NCBI GenBank assembly: GCA_012521855.1
Contig: JAAYLO010000289.1
Span: 1-6,246 of the forward strand
Reading direction: 5' to 3'
DNA: 6,246 nt
Source: Halanaerobiaceae bacterium
GTDB lineage: Bacteria; Bacillota; Halanaerobiia; Halanaerobiales; DTU029
Shown piece after piece: positions 1 through 5,972 of the stretch. The position numbers and the translations under genes were made by a program. How positions within the stretch are numbered: position 1 is the first letter of the stretch; each line of letters begins with the position of its first letter. The notes beneath the pieces were generated by a model. That model did not search any database and had not been told where the DNA came from. It saw only the letters and a list, made by a program, of their open reading frames with translations.

Positions 1-84
1 GTCCAGGGAAATATCTTTTCCTCTTTTCTTAATCGCTCCTTCAACCAATTCGATATTCTCTCTAACAAACCTTAAATCCAACAT
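1..84 (-). CDS. serS: Seryl-tRNA synthetase, N-terminal fragment
   Basis: This is the first 28 codons of a gene that runs off the left edge. The protein begins MLDLRFVREN and continues with a helical, charged stretch ending in a KKRG motif. That is the characteristic start of bacterial seryl-tRNA synthetase, whose N-terminal coiled-coil arm grips the long variable arm of tRNA-Ser. The enzyme charges tRNA-Ser with serine in the cytoplasm. The ATG at 84-82 is preceded by AAGGAGGAG (about 95-103), at a slightly long spacing of 10-12 bases. The identification rests on a short segment. It is strongly supported by the upstream T-box, whose specifier codon (UCC) and acceptor-end pairing base (C, for a G discriminator) both read as serine. 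The catalytic domain lies outside the window. Confidence 0.88.
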   Translation of the reverse strand, partial: MLDLRFVRENIELVEGAIKKRGKDISLD

Positions 85-94
85 AGTTATGCTT

Positions 95-103
95 CTCCTC
101 CTT
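95..103 (-). promoter_or_regulatory. serS ribosome binding site
   Basis: On the minus strand this reads AAGGAGGAG, a near-perfect anti-16S match 10-12 bases ahead of the serS ATG. It lies downstream of the T-box terminator, so it is transcribed only when the leader antiterminates. Confidence 0.7.
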
Positions 104-126
104 ACAATATTCTAAAATAAATATAT

Positions 127-154
127 AAAAAAAAACATCCCTTAAAAAGGGACG
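127..154 (-). terminator. T-box intrinsic terminator
   Basis: On the minus strand, CGTCCCTT pairs with AAGGGATG (154-136) around a three-base T loop, followed by nine T (135-127). The 5' arm shares CGTCCCT with the antiterminator, so the two structures exclude each other, as expected for a T-box. Confidence 0.92.
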
Positions 155-375
155 AGAGTATTCCCGTGGTGCCACCCTAATGATTTCTATGAAACCACTC
201 ATTATAGATATAACGGTCTGCCCGAATATAGTTAAGCCCTGAACGTCACGGCCCAGGGTTTTCCTATATGACTCCCAGGCGGATTCAAACTACCCCAGGA
301 CTGATTTTCACCAGACATCAGCTCTCTAAACACTGAAGGCAGCTCTACTATTCCTGTTCATAGTCTTTTCCCTTA
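127..375 (-). ncRNA. Serine-specific T-box riboswitch leader of serS
   Basis: This leader RNA senses uncharged tRNA-Ser and controls serS by transcription antitermination. In minus-strand order, the base of Stem I pairs TATGA and AGG (about 362-352) with CCT and TCATA (about 279-267). An AGTA motif lies at 349-346. The apical Stem I hairpin CTGAT/ATCAG with GGTGAAA in its loop spans 321-301. The specifier UCC, followed by a purine, is at 283-281. The T-box sequence AGGGTGGCACCACG is at 178-165. In the antiterminator, AGGG plus ACG pairs with CGT plus CCCT around a TGGCACC bulge. TGGC in the bulge would pair with an acceptor end GCCA, meaning discriminator G, as in tRNA-Ser. Specifier and discriminator therefore agree. 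The elements are seen directly; the regulatory mechanism is known for the family. Confidence 0.95.
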
Positions 376-397
376 TATTTCATATATATTACATAAT

Positions 398-426
398 ATT
401 ATATTATATACGGAAATAATATTCAA
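398..426 (-). promoter_or_regulatory. Promoter of the serS T-box transcript
   Basis: The minus strand has TTGAAT (426-421), a 17-base spacer and a perfect TATAAT (403-398), a good sigma-A type promoter. Initiation would fall near 391, shortly before the base of Stem I, as expected for a T-box leader. The surroundings are very AT-rich, so other TATAAT-like words overlap it. Confidence 0.65.
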
Positions 427-504
427 GTATTATTTTTAAACAAAAATCCTATACTTTAATAATTTATACATAAACTATACATAATATAAATAAACCAGAT
501 TACT

Positions 505-512
505 AAAGGAGG
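505..512 (+). promoter_or_regulatory. Ribosome binding site of the cis-prenyltransferase gene
   Basis: AAAGGAGG lies six bases before the ATG at 519 and fixes the start. I could not identify a convincing -35/-10 pair in the very AT-rich stretch 427-504. Weak -10-like words (TATACT at 450, TATACA at 476) are present without good -35 partners. Confidence 0.75.
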
Positions 513-518
513 CCGAGG

Positions 519-1157
519 ATGAGAATTCCCAAACATATTGGTATAATACCCGATGGAAATAGAAGATGGGCTGAAGAAAATGGCTTATCAAAAGAAAAAG
601 GATATGAAAAAGGATTAGAGCCTGGTCTTAGATTATTTAAAATGTGTAAAGATATTGGAATAAAAGAATTAACTTTTTATGGATTTACTATTGATAACAC
701 CAAAAGGCCAAAAGAACAATATAATGCTTTTGTCAAGGCCTGTATAGACGCTGTAAAACTAATCTCAAAAGAAGATGTATCTCTCAGGGTAATAGGGAAT
801 ACCTCTTCTCCAATGTTCCCCGTAGAACTGATTCCATATACGAAAAGGACTCTCTTCGGTAAAGGGGGTATAAAGGTGAACTTTCTTGTAAATTACGGCT
901 GGCATTGGGATCTATTAAACCTCTATAAAGCAAAATCCAGTAAAACCATAAATAAGCATATCTGTTCTGATGATGTTTCCAGGATTGATCTCATAATACG
1001 CTGGGGCGGTAGGAGAAGGCTCAGCGGCTTCCTTCCTGTGCAGACTATTTATTCTGATTTCTATGTCATAGACAGTTACTGGCCTGACTTTAAGGAAGAA
1101 CATTTATATCAGGCTCTTGAATGGTACAATCAACAGGATATTACCCTGGGAGGATAA
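519..1157 (+). CDS. Short, atypical cis-prenyltransferase (UppS family)
   Basis: A 212-residue cytoplasmic enzyme of the undecaprenyl diphosphate synthase fold, which adds isopentenyl units in cis to an allylic diphosphate. Landmarks are PDGNRRWA at 11-18 (catalytic Asp D12), YGFTIDNTKRP at 54-64, NYGWHWD at 125-131, and IIRWGGRRRLSGF at 159-171 leading to YSD (178-180) and WPDF (188-191). It differs from classical UppS in several conserved places by motif alignment. GHKAG reads GYEKG, so the His (H43 in E. coli) is Tyr29. ENW reads DNT. RTGGE reads RWGGR. The Mg-binding Glu of YAE is Asp180. It is also some 30-40 residues shorter than usual. The ATG has AAAGGAGG six bases upstream, and the C-terminus ends naturally at GG. 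It stands alone, away from the usual frr-cdsA-dxr neighbours. I infer a short-chain or specialised paralogue rather than the housekeeping UppS; the product is unknown. Confidence 0.82.
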   Translation: MRIPKHIGIIPDGNRRWAEENGLSKEKGYEKGLEPGLRLFKMCKDIGIKELTFYGFTIDNTKRPKEQYNAFVKACIDAVKLISKEDVSLRVIGNTSSPMFPVELIPYTKRTLFGKGGIKVNFLVNYGWHWDLLNLYKAKSSKTINKHICSDDVSRIDLIIRWGGRRRLSGFLPVQTIYSDFYVIDSYWPDFKEEHLYQALEWYNQQDITLGG

Positions 1158-1330
1158 TACATTTGATTTTATATTATTTTTAATTATAGCTGCCACTATT
1201 TTGCTTTTTTTAAAGGAATTTTTTAGGAAATGAAGAATAATATAATAAAAGTTGTTTTCCCAAATGTAGCTTTTCTGAATTTTTCCATTTTTATTTAAAT
1301 TAAATAAATTTTAAAAGGAGAGTGATATAA
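1158..1330 (+). other. AT-rich intergenic region with candidate promoter and palindrome
   Basis: This 173-base gap shows no strong terminator after the cis-prenyltransferase gene. It contains a perfect TATAAT at 1241-1246 with only a weak -35 (ATTTTT about 17 bases upstream), a possible promoter for the next two genes. A 9-bp AT-only inverted repeat, TTTATTTAA-A-TTAAATAAA, lies at 1290-1308 just before the next ribosome binding site and could be an operator or chance. A hydrophobic reading frame crosses 1162-1233 and is described under findings. Confidence 0.4.
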
Positions 1331-1729
1331 ATGAGAGAACCATCCTGTCTTATTTCCGTCATTCCCGGGAGCAATATTATCAGAACTGATCCCTCTGGCA
1401 GCTGGACACCTGAGTACACTATTCAGCACCGGAAAGAAGTAATAACCCTTGCCGGGAAAAAATTTAAGAGAGAAAAATGGGGATTTATGCCTCTGATCTG
1501 CAATATGGATCCAATTCTGGATGCCAGGACTTCAGAGGAGTTCGCCAAATTTCACCCTGAACTGGAGGAGAATGGCTGTGTAGCTGCAGCTTTTGTTGTC
1601 GGAAAAAAGGTTGCAATTAAAGCTCAGTCACAAAGACATCACGATACCTCTTCTGCCTCCCGTCTTCAAATACGACATTTTCATGACGAAGAAGAGGCTC
1701 TGGAATGGTTGAAATCATTTGGCTTATAA
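1331..1729 (+). CDS. Small STAS/SpoIIAA-like protein
   Basis: A 132-residue soluble protein with no signal peptide or membrane segment. I recognise it only by pattern. It has an N-terminal strand (ISVIPGSNIIRTDPSG), a helix with a WGFMPLICNMD strand (about 50-60), and a helix (SEEFAKFHPEL). Then comes a hydrophobic strand, CVAAAFVVG, and a C-terminal strand plus helix, IRHFHDEEEALEWLKSFGL. This order and the FxDxEEALEWLK ending match STAS/SpoIIAA-like proteins, which typically act by protein-protein contact rather than catalysis. I see no clear phospho-acceptor motif of the SpoIIAA type. The ATG is preceded by AAGGAG about ten bases upstream. The stop is only 27 bases before the start of the transducer gene on the same strand, so the two are probably co-transcribed and may function together. 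That link is inference. Confidence 0.6.
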   Translation: MREPSCLISVIPGSNIIRTDPSGSWTPEYTIQHRKEVITLAGKKFKREKWGFMPLICNMDPILDARTSEEFAKFHPELEENGCVAAAFVVGKKVAIKAQSQRHHDTSSASRLQIRHFHDEEEALEWLKSFGL

Positions 1730-1756
1730 TCATTTTATGAAAGAGGTGGAAATTAT

Positions 1757-2893
1757 TTGATAATAAACACAGCTCAACTTAAAAAAATATCTTATAAGCA
1801 ACTGCTCCTTCAGTTAATAGCTGTCTTATTTCTCTCGGTTATTTTTGCTTTCTTTTTTCATAATTTTTTGATTTTTATACCATTGCTTCTGGCAGCATTT
1901 TTTAGTACCATTGTAAACAATTATTATAACAATATACAAACGGAAAAATTAGAAAATAAAATTATGGAATTGGAAAGATACGGAGAAAATAAAACCGTTA
2001 AAATCAGTAAAGAGATAAGAGACTCCTTTAACCAGGCATATTCTCTCTCAGAAAAAAGTACTTCTGAAATCGGGAAACTATTCCAGAGTCTTGACGAAAT
2101 TTCAGAACCAGTAAATCAACAGGCTGAGGATCTTGAAATAATATCAGATAGAATCAACGAACTATCTATATACATAGATTCTATACATAATAACTACAGT
2201 ACCATTATAAATAGTACTTCCAGAATAAATTCCCTTATCTCTTCTGGAGTTAATTCAATCAATATTTTACAGGAGAAATTCGATGATACTTCTCATATTT
2301 TTGATGAAATTTTTAGTGCCTTTCATCAATTCACAACTATTATAAATACTATAAATGAATTTTTAGAAACAATTAATAAAATAGGGAAGAAGACAAATTT
2401 GCTGGCTTTGAATGCCTCCATTGAAGCTACCAGAGCTGGTTCTGGAGGCAAAGGGTTTATAGTTGTAGCAAACCAATTTAAAGAACTTTCCAACCAGACA
2501 GAACAATATACTGATCATATAAGTAATTCACTGAATAATATAACTCAGCAATACCAGGAGATAAGTGATAAAATTCAAAGACTGAAATCATCAATAATAA
2601 AACAGAGTGATGCGATTGATGAAACTAATAAAGCCTTTAATAATATAGCAAATTCCATATATTCAATTTCAGAAGAAATAAACTCTGTTAATATATCTCT
2701 GGATAAAATGAAACAAAACAAAGATGAGGTCTTCAGTTTTATTGAAGATACGGCCTCCTTATCAGAGGAAACTGCTGCGTCCTCAGAAGAATTTGCTTCA
2801 ACAATCGCTTATCATGTCCAGACCATTGCTGATATTTTTGATGCAATCAAGAGAACAGAAGAATTAGTGGTCGAAGCTGAAAGCACTTCTTAA
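1757..2893 (+). CDS. Methyl-accepting chemotaxis-type transducer without sensor or HAMP domain
   Basis: A 378-residue membrane-anchored signalling protein. Two hydrophobic helices (about 17-34 and 36-53) are separated by almost nothing, so there is no extracytoplasmic sensing domain. A long coiled coil follows directly. Its hairpin tip near 206-247 contains TNLLALNASIEATRAG (213-228) and GKGFIVVANQFKELSNQ, the CheW/CheA-contact signature of MCPs. EE/SS/TS-rich heptads such as SEETAASSEEFAS (336-348) near the C-terminus look like adaptation sites. I see no HAMP motif between membrane and coil, and no CheR-tethering pentapeptide. The start is TTG at 1757, with AGAGGTGG seven bases upstream; no better start is available. 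It probably couples to the CheA/CheW array in the cytoplasm. Input could come from the membrane, from the intracellular coil, or through the STAS-like protein encoded just upstream. The last option is inference. Confidence 0.85.
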   Translation: MIINTAQLKKISYKQLLLQLIAVLFLSVIFAFFFHNFLIFIPLLLAAFFSTIVNNYYNNIQTEKLENKIMELERYGENKTVKISKEIRDSFNQAYSLSEKSTSEIGKLFQSLDEISEPVNQQAEDLEIISDRINELSIYIDSIHNNYSTIINSTSRINSLISSGVNSINILQEKFDDTSHIFDEIFSAFHQFTTIINTINEFLETINKIGKKTNLLALNASIEATRAGSGGKGFIVVANQFKELSNQTEQYTDHISNSLNNITQQYQEISDKIQRLKSSIIKQSDAIDETNKAFNNIANSIYSISEEINSVNISLDKMKQNKDEVFSFIEDTASLSEETAASSEEFASTIAYHVQTIADIFDAIKRTEELVVEAESTS

Positions 2894-2916
2894 AAGATTA
2901 TCAAAAATGAGTTTAG

Positions 2917-2944
2917 AAAAAAGAAGCTAATGCTTCTTTTTTTT
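2917..2944. terminator. Bidirectional terminator between convergent operons
   Basis: GAAGC (2923-2927) and GCTTC (2932-2936) form a short stem around TAAT. The stem is extended by a run of A upstream and eight T downstream, so it reads as an intrinsic terminator on both strands. It ends the transducer transcript from the left and the ABC transporter transcript from the right. The GC core is short. Confidence 0.75.
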
Positions 2945-2954
2945 ATTCTTCTTT

Positions 2955-2980
2955 TTTATCTTTCAAATTTATCTTTCAAA
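2955..2980. repeat. 13-bp tandem duplication across a stop codon
   Basis: TTTATCTTTCAAA occurs twice in perfect tandem (2955-2967 and 2968-2980). The second copy encodes the Phe-Glu-Arg-stop end of permease B on the minus strand, and the first lies immediately after that stop. It looks like a slippage duplication that left the protein unchanged. Confidence 0.8.
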
Positions 2981-3691
2981 TTCAAATCCCGGTATCGCAA
3001 ATTTCTTTTCCAGATAATTGAATATCTGTGTAAAGATAATCACCACAATCAAATATATGAATGCAACAACTAAATATGTTTTAAAAAACTCATAGTTCCT
3101 GCTGGCAATAATTTTAGCTTCCCCCATTAACTCCGGGGCTGTAATAATATAAGCTAGAGAAGTATATTTCAGTAAATATATAAATTCATTTGTCCAGGCA
3201 GGTATAACCCTTCTCAAAGCCTGTGGTAATATTATAAAAAAGATACTTTGCCATTTACTCATACCAATTGATAACCCGGCTTTCAGTTGTCCTGAACTGA
3301 CTGATTGAATGGATCCTCTCAAATATTCAGCCTGATATGCTCCACTATTTATTATAAAACTTATAAGTGCTGCCCATACTGGTGATAAATTTATACCATA
3401 TACAGGCAATCCGTAATAAACTACAAAAAGCTGTACAAGCAAGGGAGTTCCCTGAATCAAAGCAATAAATAATGTCGTAATTCTCGACACGAGTTTATTG
3501 CCATATATTTTCCCCAATGAGAGAAATATACCGAAAATAGTACCAAATATACTGGATGCTATTGTTAATAATAATGTAACCATTAGTCCTCTGAAAAGAA
3601 TGGGATAACTGTTCAAAAAAATAGTAACAAGATCACCCATTCCTTTAACAATAACTTCTATGTCTTTTGCAATAATTCCCAAAAGATTCAT
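2969..3691 (-). CDS. Polar amino acid ABC importer, permease B
   Basis: A 240-residue integral membrane permease of the HisM/GlnP family, forming part of the translocation pore. The core starts near residue 29 (SYPILFRGLMVTLLLT) and contains several membrane helices, and the cytoplasmic coupling loop GAYQAEYLRG...LSIGMS...ILPQ (about 117-157) is the EAA motif that docks on the ATPase. The sequence ends PGFEFER. It carries about 28 extra N-terminal residues, including a hydrophobic stretch, before the usual start of the domain; an internal Met18 is possible but has no evident ribosome binding site. The family motif LKDTSL reads LKYTSL (174-179), unlike permease A. The ATG at 3691 lies five bases after the ATPase stop. 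The GAGGGTG ribosome binding site sits inside the last ATPase codons, implying translational coupling. It is the last gene of the operon. Confidence 0.92.
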   Translation of the reverse strand: MNLLGIIAKDIEVIVKGMGDLVTIFLNSYPILFRGLMVTLLLTIASSIFGTIFGIFLSLGKIYGNKLVSRITTLFIALIQGTPLLVQLFVVYYGLPVYGINLSPVWAALISFIINSGAYQAEYLRGSIQSVSSGQLKAGLSIGMSKWQSIFFIILPQALRRVIPAWTNEFIYLLKYTSLAYIITAPELMGEAKIIASRNYEFFKTYLVVAFIYLIVVIIFTQIFNYLEKKFAIPGFEFER

Positions 3692-3696
3692 TGTAT

Positions 3697-4452
3697 CTAC
3701 ACACCCTCATAATACAGATCAATGAATTTCAGAAGAAATTCCTTTGTTCTTTCATGATCTGGATTTGTAAAGAGCTTTTCAGGAGGCCCCTGTTCTATTA
3801 TTTCCCCATTTTCCATAAAGATTATTTCATCTGCAACTGTTCTCGCAAAACCCATTTCATGGGATACTATTAACATTGTCATTCCTTCTGCAGCTAGTTT
3901 TTTCATAACATTTAATACTTCTCCAGTTAATTCAGGATCAAGGGCTGAAGTAGGTTCATCAAAAAGTATTAATTTAGGCTGCATAGCAAGTGCCCTGGCT
4001 ATACCTACCCTTTGCTTCTGGCCGCCGGAAAGCTGTGCAGGATAATGATCTGCAAATTTGCTTAATCCTACTCTCTCCAGTTCAAACATGGCTATTTCTT
4101 CTGCTTCTTTTTTCTTCATTTTTTTTACCCTTGTCAGGCCTATCATTACATTCCCTTTAGCCGTTAAATGATTAAACAGTCCAAAATCCTGAAATACAAA
4201 ACCAATTTCCTGTCTTATCTTATGTATATTTTTACTGCTCGTAATCTCAATATTCTCTAAATAAATCTTTCCCTCATCTGGACGAACAAGCATATTGATA
4301 CTATTCAATATTGTACTTTTACCTGTACCACTTGGACCTACTATTACCTTGGTCTCTCCCTTATCAAGATGAAAAGATATTCCGTTCAATACCTTATTAT
4401 CATCAAAACTCTTGTGTAAATTTTCTATTAATAAAAGATGGTTAGTAGTCAT
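3697..4452 (-). CDS. Polar amino acid ABC importer, ATPase
   Basis: A 251-residue GlnQ/HisP-type ATPase that powers the importer on the cytoplasmic face. It shows Walker A GPSGTGKST (39-47), the Q-loop Gln at 88 in FVFQDFGLFNHLT, the signature LSGGQ (141-145), Walker B LILFDEP (Glu166), the D-loop SALD (169-172) and the switch His198 in SHEMG. All catalytic elements are intact. Two starts are possible. GTG at 4461 has AGGAG six bases upstream. ATG at 4452 has GAGGGTG six bases upstream, the same motif that precedes the two permeases, so I chose the ATG. Either start overlaps the 3' end of permease A, whose stop is at 4442, so the two are translationally coupled. The gene lies between the two permease genes. 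The substrate is set by the binding protein, not by this subunit. Confidence 0.95.
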   Translation of the reverse strand: MTTNHLLLIENLHKSFDDNKVLNGISFHLDKGETKVIVGPSGTGKSTILNSINMLVRPDEGKIYLENIEITSSKNIHKIRQEIGFVFQDFGLFNHLTAKGNVMIGLTRVKKMKKKEAEEIAMFELERVGLSKFADHYPAQLSGGQKQRVGIARALAMQPKLILFDEPTSALDPELTGEVLNVMKKLAAEGMTMLIVSHEMGFARTVADEIIFMENGEIIEQGPPEKLFTNPDHERTKEFLLKFIDLYYEGV

Positions 4453-5110
4453 TTGGTCCACCCTCTGCTCCTATTCCAGGTATTTTAAATTTCTTTTCAA
4501 ATAATGATAACAAACCATTAATACTGACTGTTAAAATTAAATAGATAAAAGCTACAGTTAAATATATAAGCATTGGCTCATAATGTGTTGTGATAATATA
4601 ATAACCCTGCCTTAAAAGTTCACTGACACCTATTGCATAAACAACAGAAGTATCTTTAAGAACAATTGCCGCTTCATTACCTGTCGGCGGTATTGCAATC
4701 CTTACAGCCTGAGGCAATATGACATAAAAGAAAGCAGTAAGTCTATTCATACCCAGAGATAAGGCAGCCTTCATCTGGCTACCGCTTACTGACTGTATTG
4801 CTCCCCGGTATATTTGGGATTGATAAGCAGCACTCCTTAATCCAAGTGCCAGTACAGCTGAAGTAAATTCCGGCAGTCTTATTTTTAATGAAGGTAACCC
4901 ATAAAAAATAAGAAATAATATTACCAATAAAGGAATACTACGGACAACCCGTTCATATACAGAGACTAATTTTTTTATTATTCTATTACCATACACCTGT
5001 CCAAAGGCAAGGGGCAAAGCTACAACAAAACCCAATAACATACTAATAATTCCCAATTTTATTGTAACAAGAGCTCCGTTCAATAAATATGGAAGGGAGC
5101 TCATAATCAA
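4442..5110 (-). CDS. Polar amino acid ABC importer, permease A
   Basis: A HisM/GlnP-family pore subunit, 222 residues as drawn. It begins with LPYLLNGALVTIKLG and has about five membrane helices. The EAA coupling loop AAYQSQIYRGAIQSV...LSLGMN...ILPQ spans about 94-134, and the canonical LKDTS motif is at 151-155. It differs clearly from permease B, and each has the full coupling loop, so the pair probably forms a heterodimer. The start is uncertain. The longest frame with a usual codon opens at TTG 5110, with ATG at 5104, but neither has a nearby ribosome binding site. The only good site, GAGGGTG at 5139-5133, lies seven bases ahead of an in-frame ATC at 5125, which would add MNKIQ to the N-terminus. 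The gene follows the binding protein closely and overlaps the ATPase start. Confidence 0.92.
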   Translation of the reverse strand: MIMSSLPYLLNGALVTIKLGIISMLLGFVVALPLAFGQVYGNRIIKKLVSVYERVVRSIPLLVILFLIFYGLPSLKIRLPEFTSAVLALGLRSAAYQSQIYRGAIQSVSGSQMKAALSLGMNRLTAFFYVILPQAVRIAIPPTGNEAAIVLKDTSVVYAIGVSELLRQGYYIITTHYEPMLIYLTVAFIYLILTVSINGLLSLFEKKFKIPGIGAEGGPNDY

Positions 5111-5147
5111 TTGTATTTTATTGATACTAAAACACCCTCTCTATTAA

Positions 5148-5882
5148 TTAAAAGTATTTAGCGATTAACTGATCCATTGTACCATTTTCAATGAGTTCTT
5201 CAATTCCTTCATTTATCTTGTTCATTAGTTCAGTATTTCCTTTGTTAACAGCTATCCCATACTCTTCCCCGGTAATTATTTCTGCTACAATATTTACCGG
5301 TTTTATCTCACTATATCTTTTCGCTACCGGAGTATCCAGGACAACACCATCCAGATTGCCGTTTACCAGATCATTTATTACATATACAAAGGTATCATAC
5401 CGTTTTATTTCACCAGTTAATATTCCTTTATCCTTCAGGGTTTCAGTAACCCACAGATCACCAGTTGTCCCTGTCTGGACACCTATTTTATGATTACCAA
5501 AAAGAACCGTGATATCATCATCCGAATCATTCTGTACAATAACGGACTGATTGGCAGAATAATATGGTATTGAAAAATCGACAACTTCTTTTCTTGCATC
5601 TGTAATAGTCATACCAGCAGCTATAATATCAATATTACCGCTCTTGAGTGCAGCTATAAGTGAATCAAAACTTATATCTTTAACTTCAATATCAAAACCT
5701 TTCAATTTCCCTATTTCCCTCAGTAAATCAATATCAAAACCTACTACTTCCCCATTTTCAACATATTCAAAGGGTGGAAATCCTGCACTTGTTCCGACAA
5801 CATATGTCTCTGCCATTACAAAACCGGAAAAAAGTACAAATAACCCTATTATCGCAAATACAATATTTTTCTTTAAGCTCAT
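5148..5882 (-). CDS. Polar amino acid ABC importer, periplasmic substrate-binding protein
   Basis: A 244-residue bacterial extracellular solute-binding protein of family 3 (HisJ/ArtJ/GlnH type). An N-terminal signal peptide (KK, hydrophobic core about 7-22, VMA-ET) is predicted to be cut after Ala24. There is no lipobox cysteine, so the mature protein would be soluble. Family landmarks are GTSAGFPPFEY (30-40), GFDIDLL (48-54), FDSLIAALKSG (72-82), TDARKEVVDFS (94-104, whose Arg97 should bind the ligand carboxylate), GVQTGTTGD (134-142) and DGVVLDTP (178-185, whose Asp183 should bind the ligand amino group). The ligand is therefore an L-amino acid, probably polar; which one cannot be decided by eye. 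The ATG has AAGGAGG eight bases upstream. It heads the four-gene import operon. The soluble form suits a diderm envelope. Confidence 0.93.
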   Translation of the reverse strand: MSLKKNIVFAIIGLFVLFSGFVMAETYVVGTSAGFPPFEYVENGEVVGFDIDLLREIGKLKGFDIEVKDISFDSLIAALKSGNIDIIAAGMTITDARKEVVDFSIPYYSANQSVIVQNDSDDDITVLFGNHKIGVQTGTTGDLWVTETLKDKGILTGEIKRYDTFVYVINDLVNGNLDGVVLDTPVAKRYSEIKPVNIVAEIITGEEYGIAVNKGNTELMNKINEGIEELIENGTMDQLIAKYF

Positions 5883-5890
5883 AATTATTT

Positions 5891-5929
5891 CCTCCTTATT
5901 AATGTAAAATAAAAGTTTTCATAATTATA
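5891..5929 (-). promoter_or_regulatory. Candidate promoter and ribosome binding site of the ABC operon
   Basis: The minus strand carries a perfect TATAAT at 5929-5924, 41 bases before the binding-protein ATG, and AAGGAGG at 5897-5891. The -35 is weak (TATATT at 5952-5947, 17-base spacer). The -10 overlaps a word resembling an ArgR half-palindrome, TGTATAATTATGAA (5931-5918). The promoter may need an activator or be weak; this is a prediction only. Confidence 0.45.
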
Positions 5930-5972
5930 CATTTACACCTGTTTTAAATATACTCTGCAGATTAAACTTTAT

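Noticed and set aside
915..1103. Minus-strand frame opposite the cis-prenyltransferase
   Set aside because: It is complementary to the most conserved part of the enzyme; no start signal or family resemblance.
1130..1160. Frameshift truncating the cis-prenyltransferase
   Set aside because: The protein ends after WPDF, a final helix and a terminal GG, matching the normal family C-terminus, so the short length is not due to a broken 3' end.
1230..1298. 22-codon frame starting ATGAAGAAT, overlapping the end of the hydrophobic frame as ATGA
   Set aside because: The ribosome binding site is poorly spaced and the peptide is unremarkable; it is probably chance in AT-rich DNA and is better explained by a promoter -10 in the same place.
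3691..3873. Open plus-strand frame opposite the 3' end of the ATPase
   Set aside because: It is antisense to conserved ATPase sequence and looks like a compositional shadow.
5191..5907. Open plus-strand frames at 5191-5493 and 5644-5907 opposite the binding protein
   Set aside because: They are Ser/Thr/Pro/Ile-rich translations antisense to a clear coding gene, with no ribosome binding site and no recognisable family.
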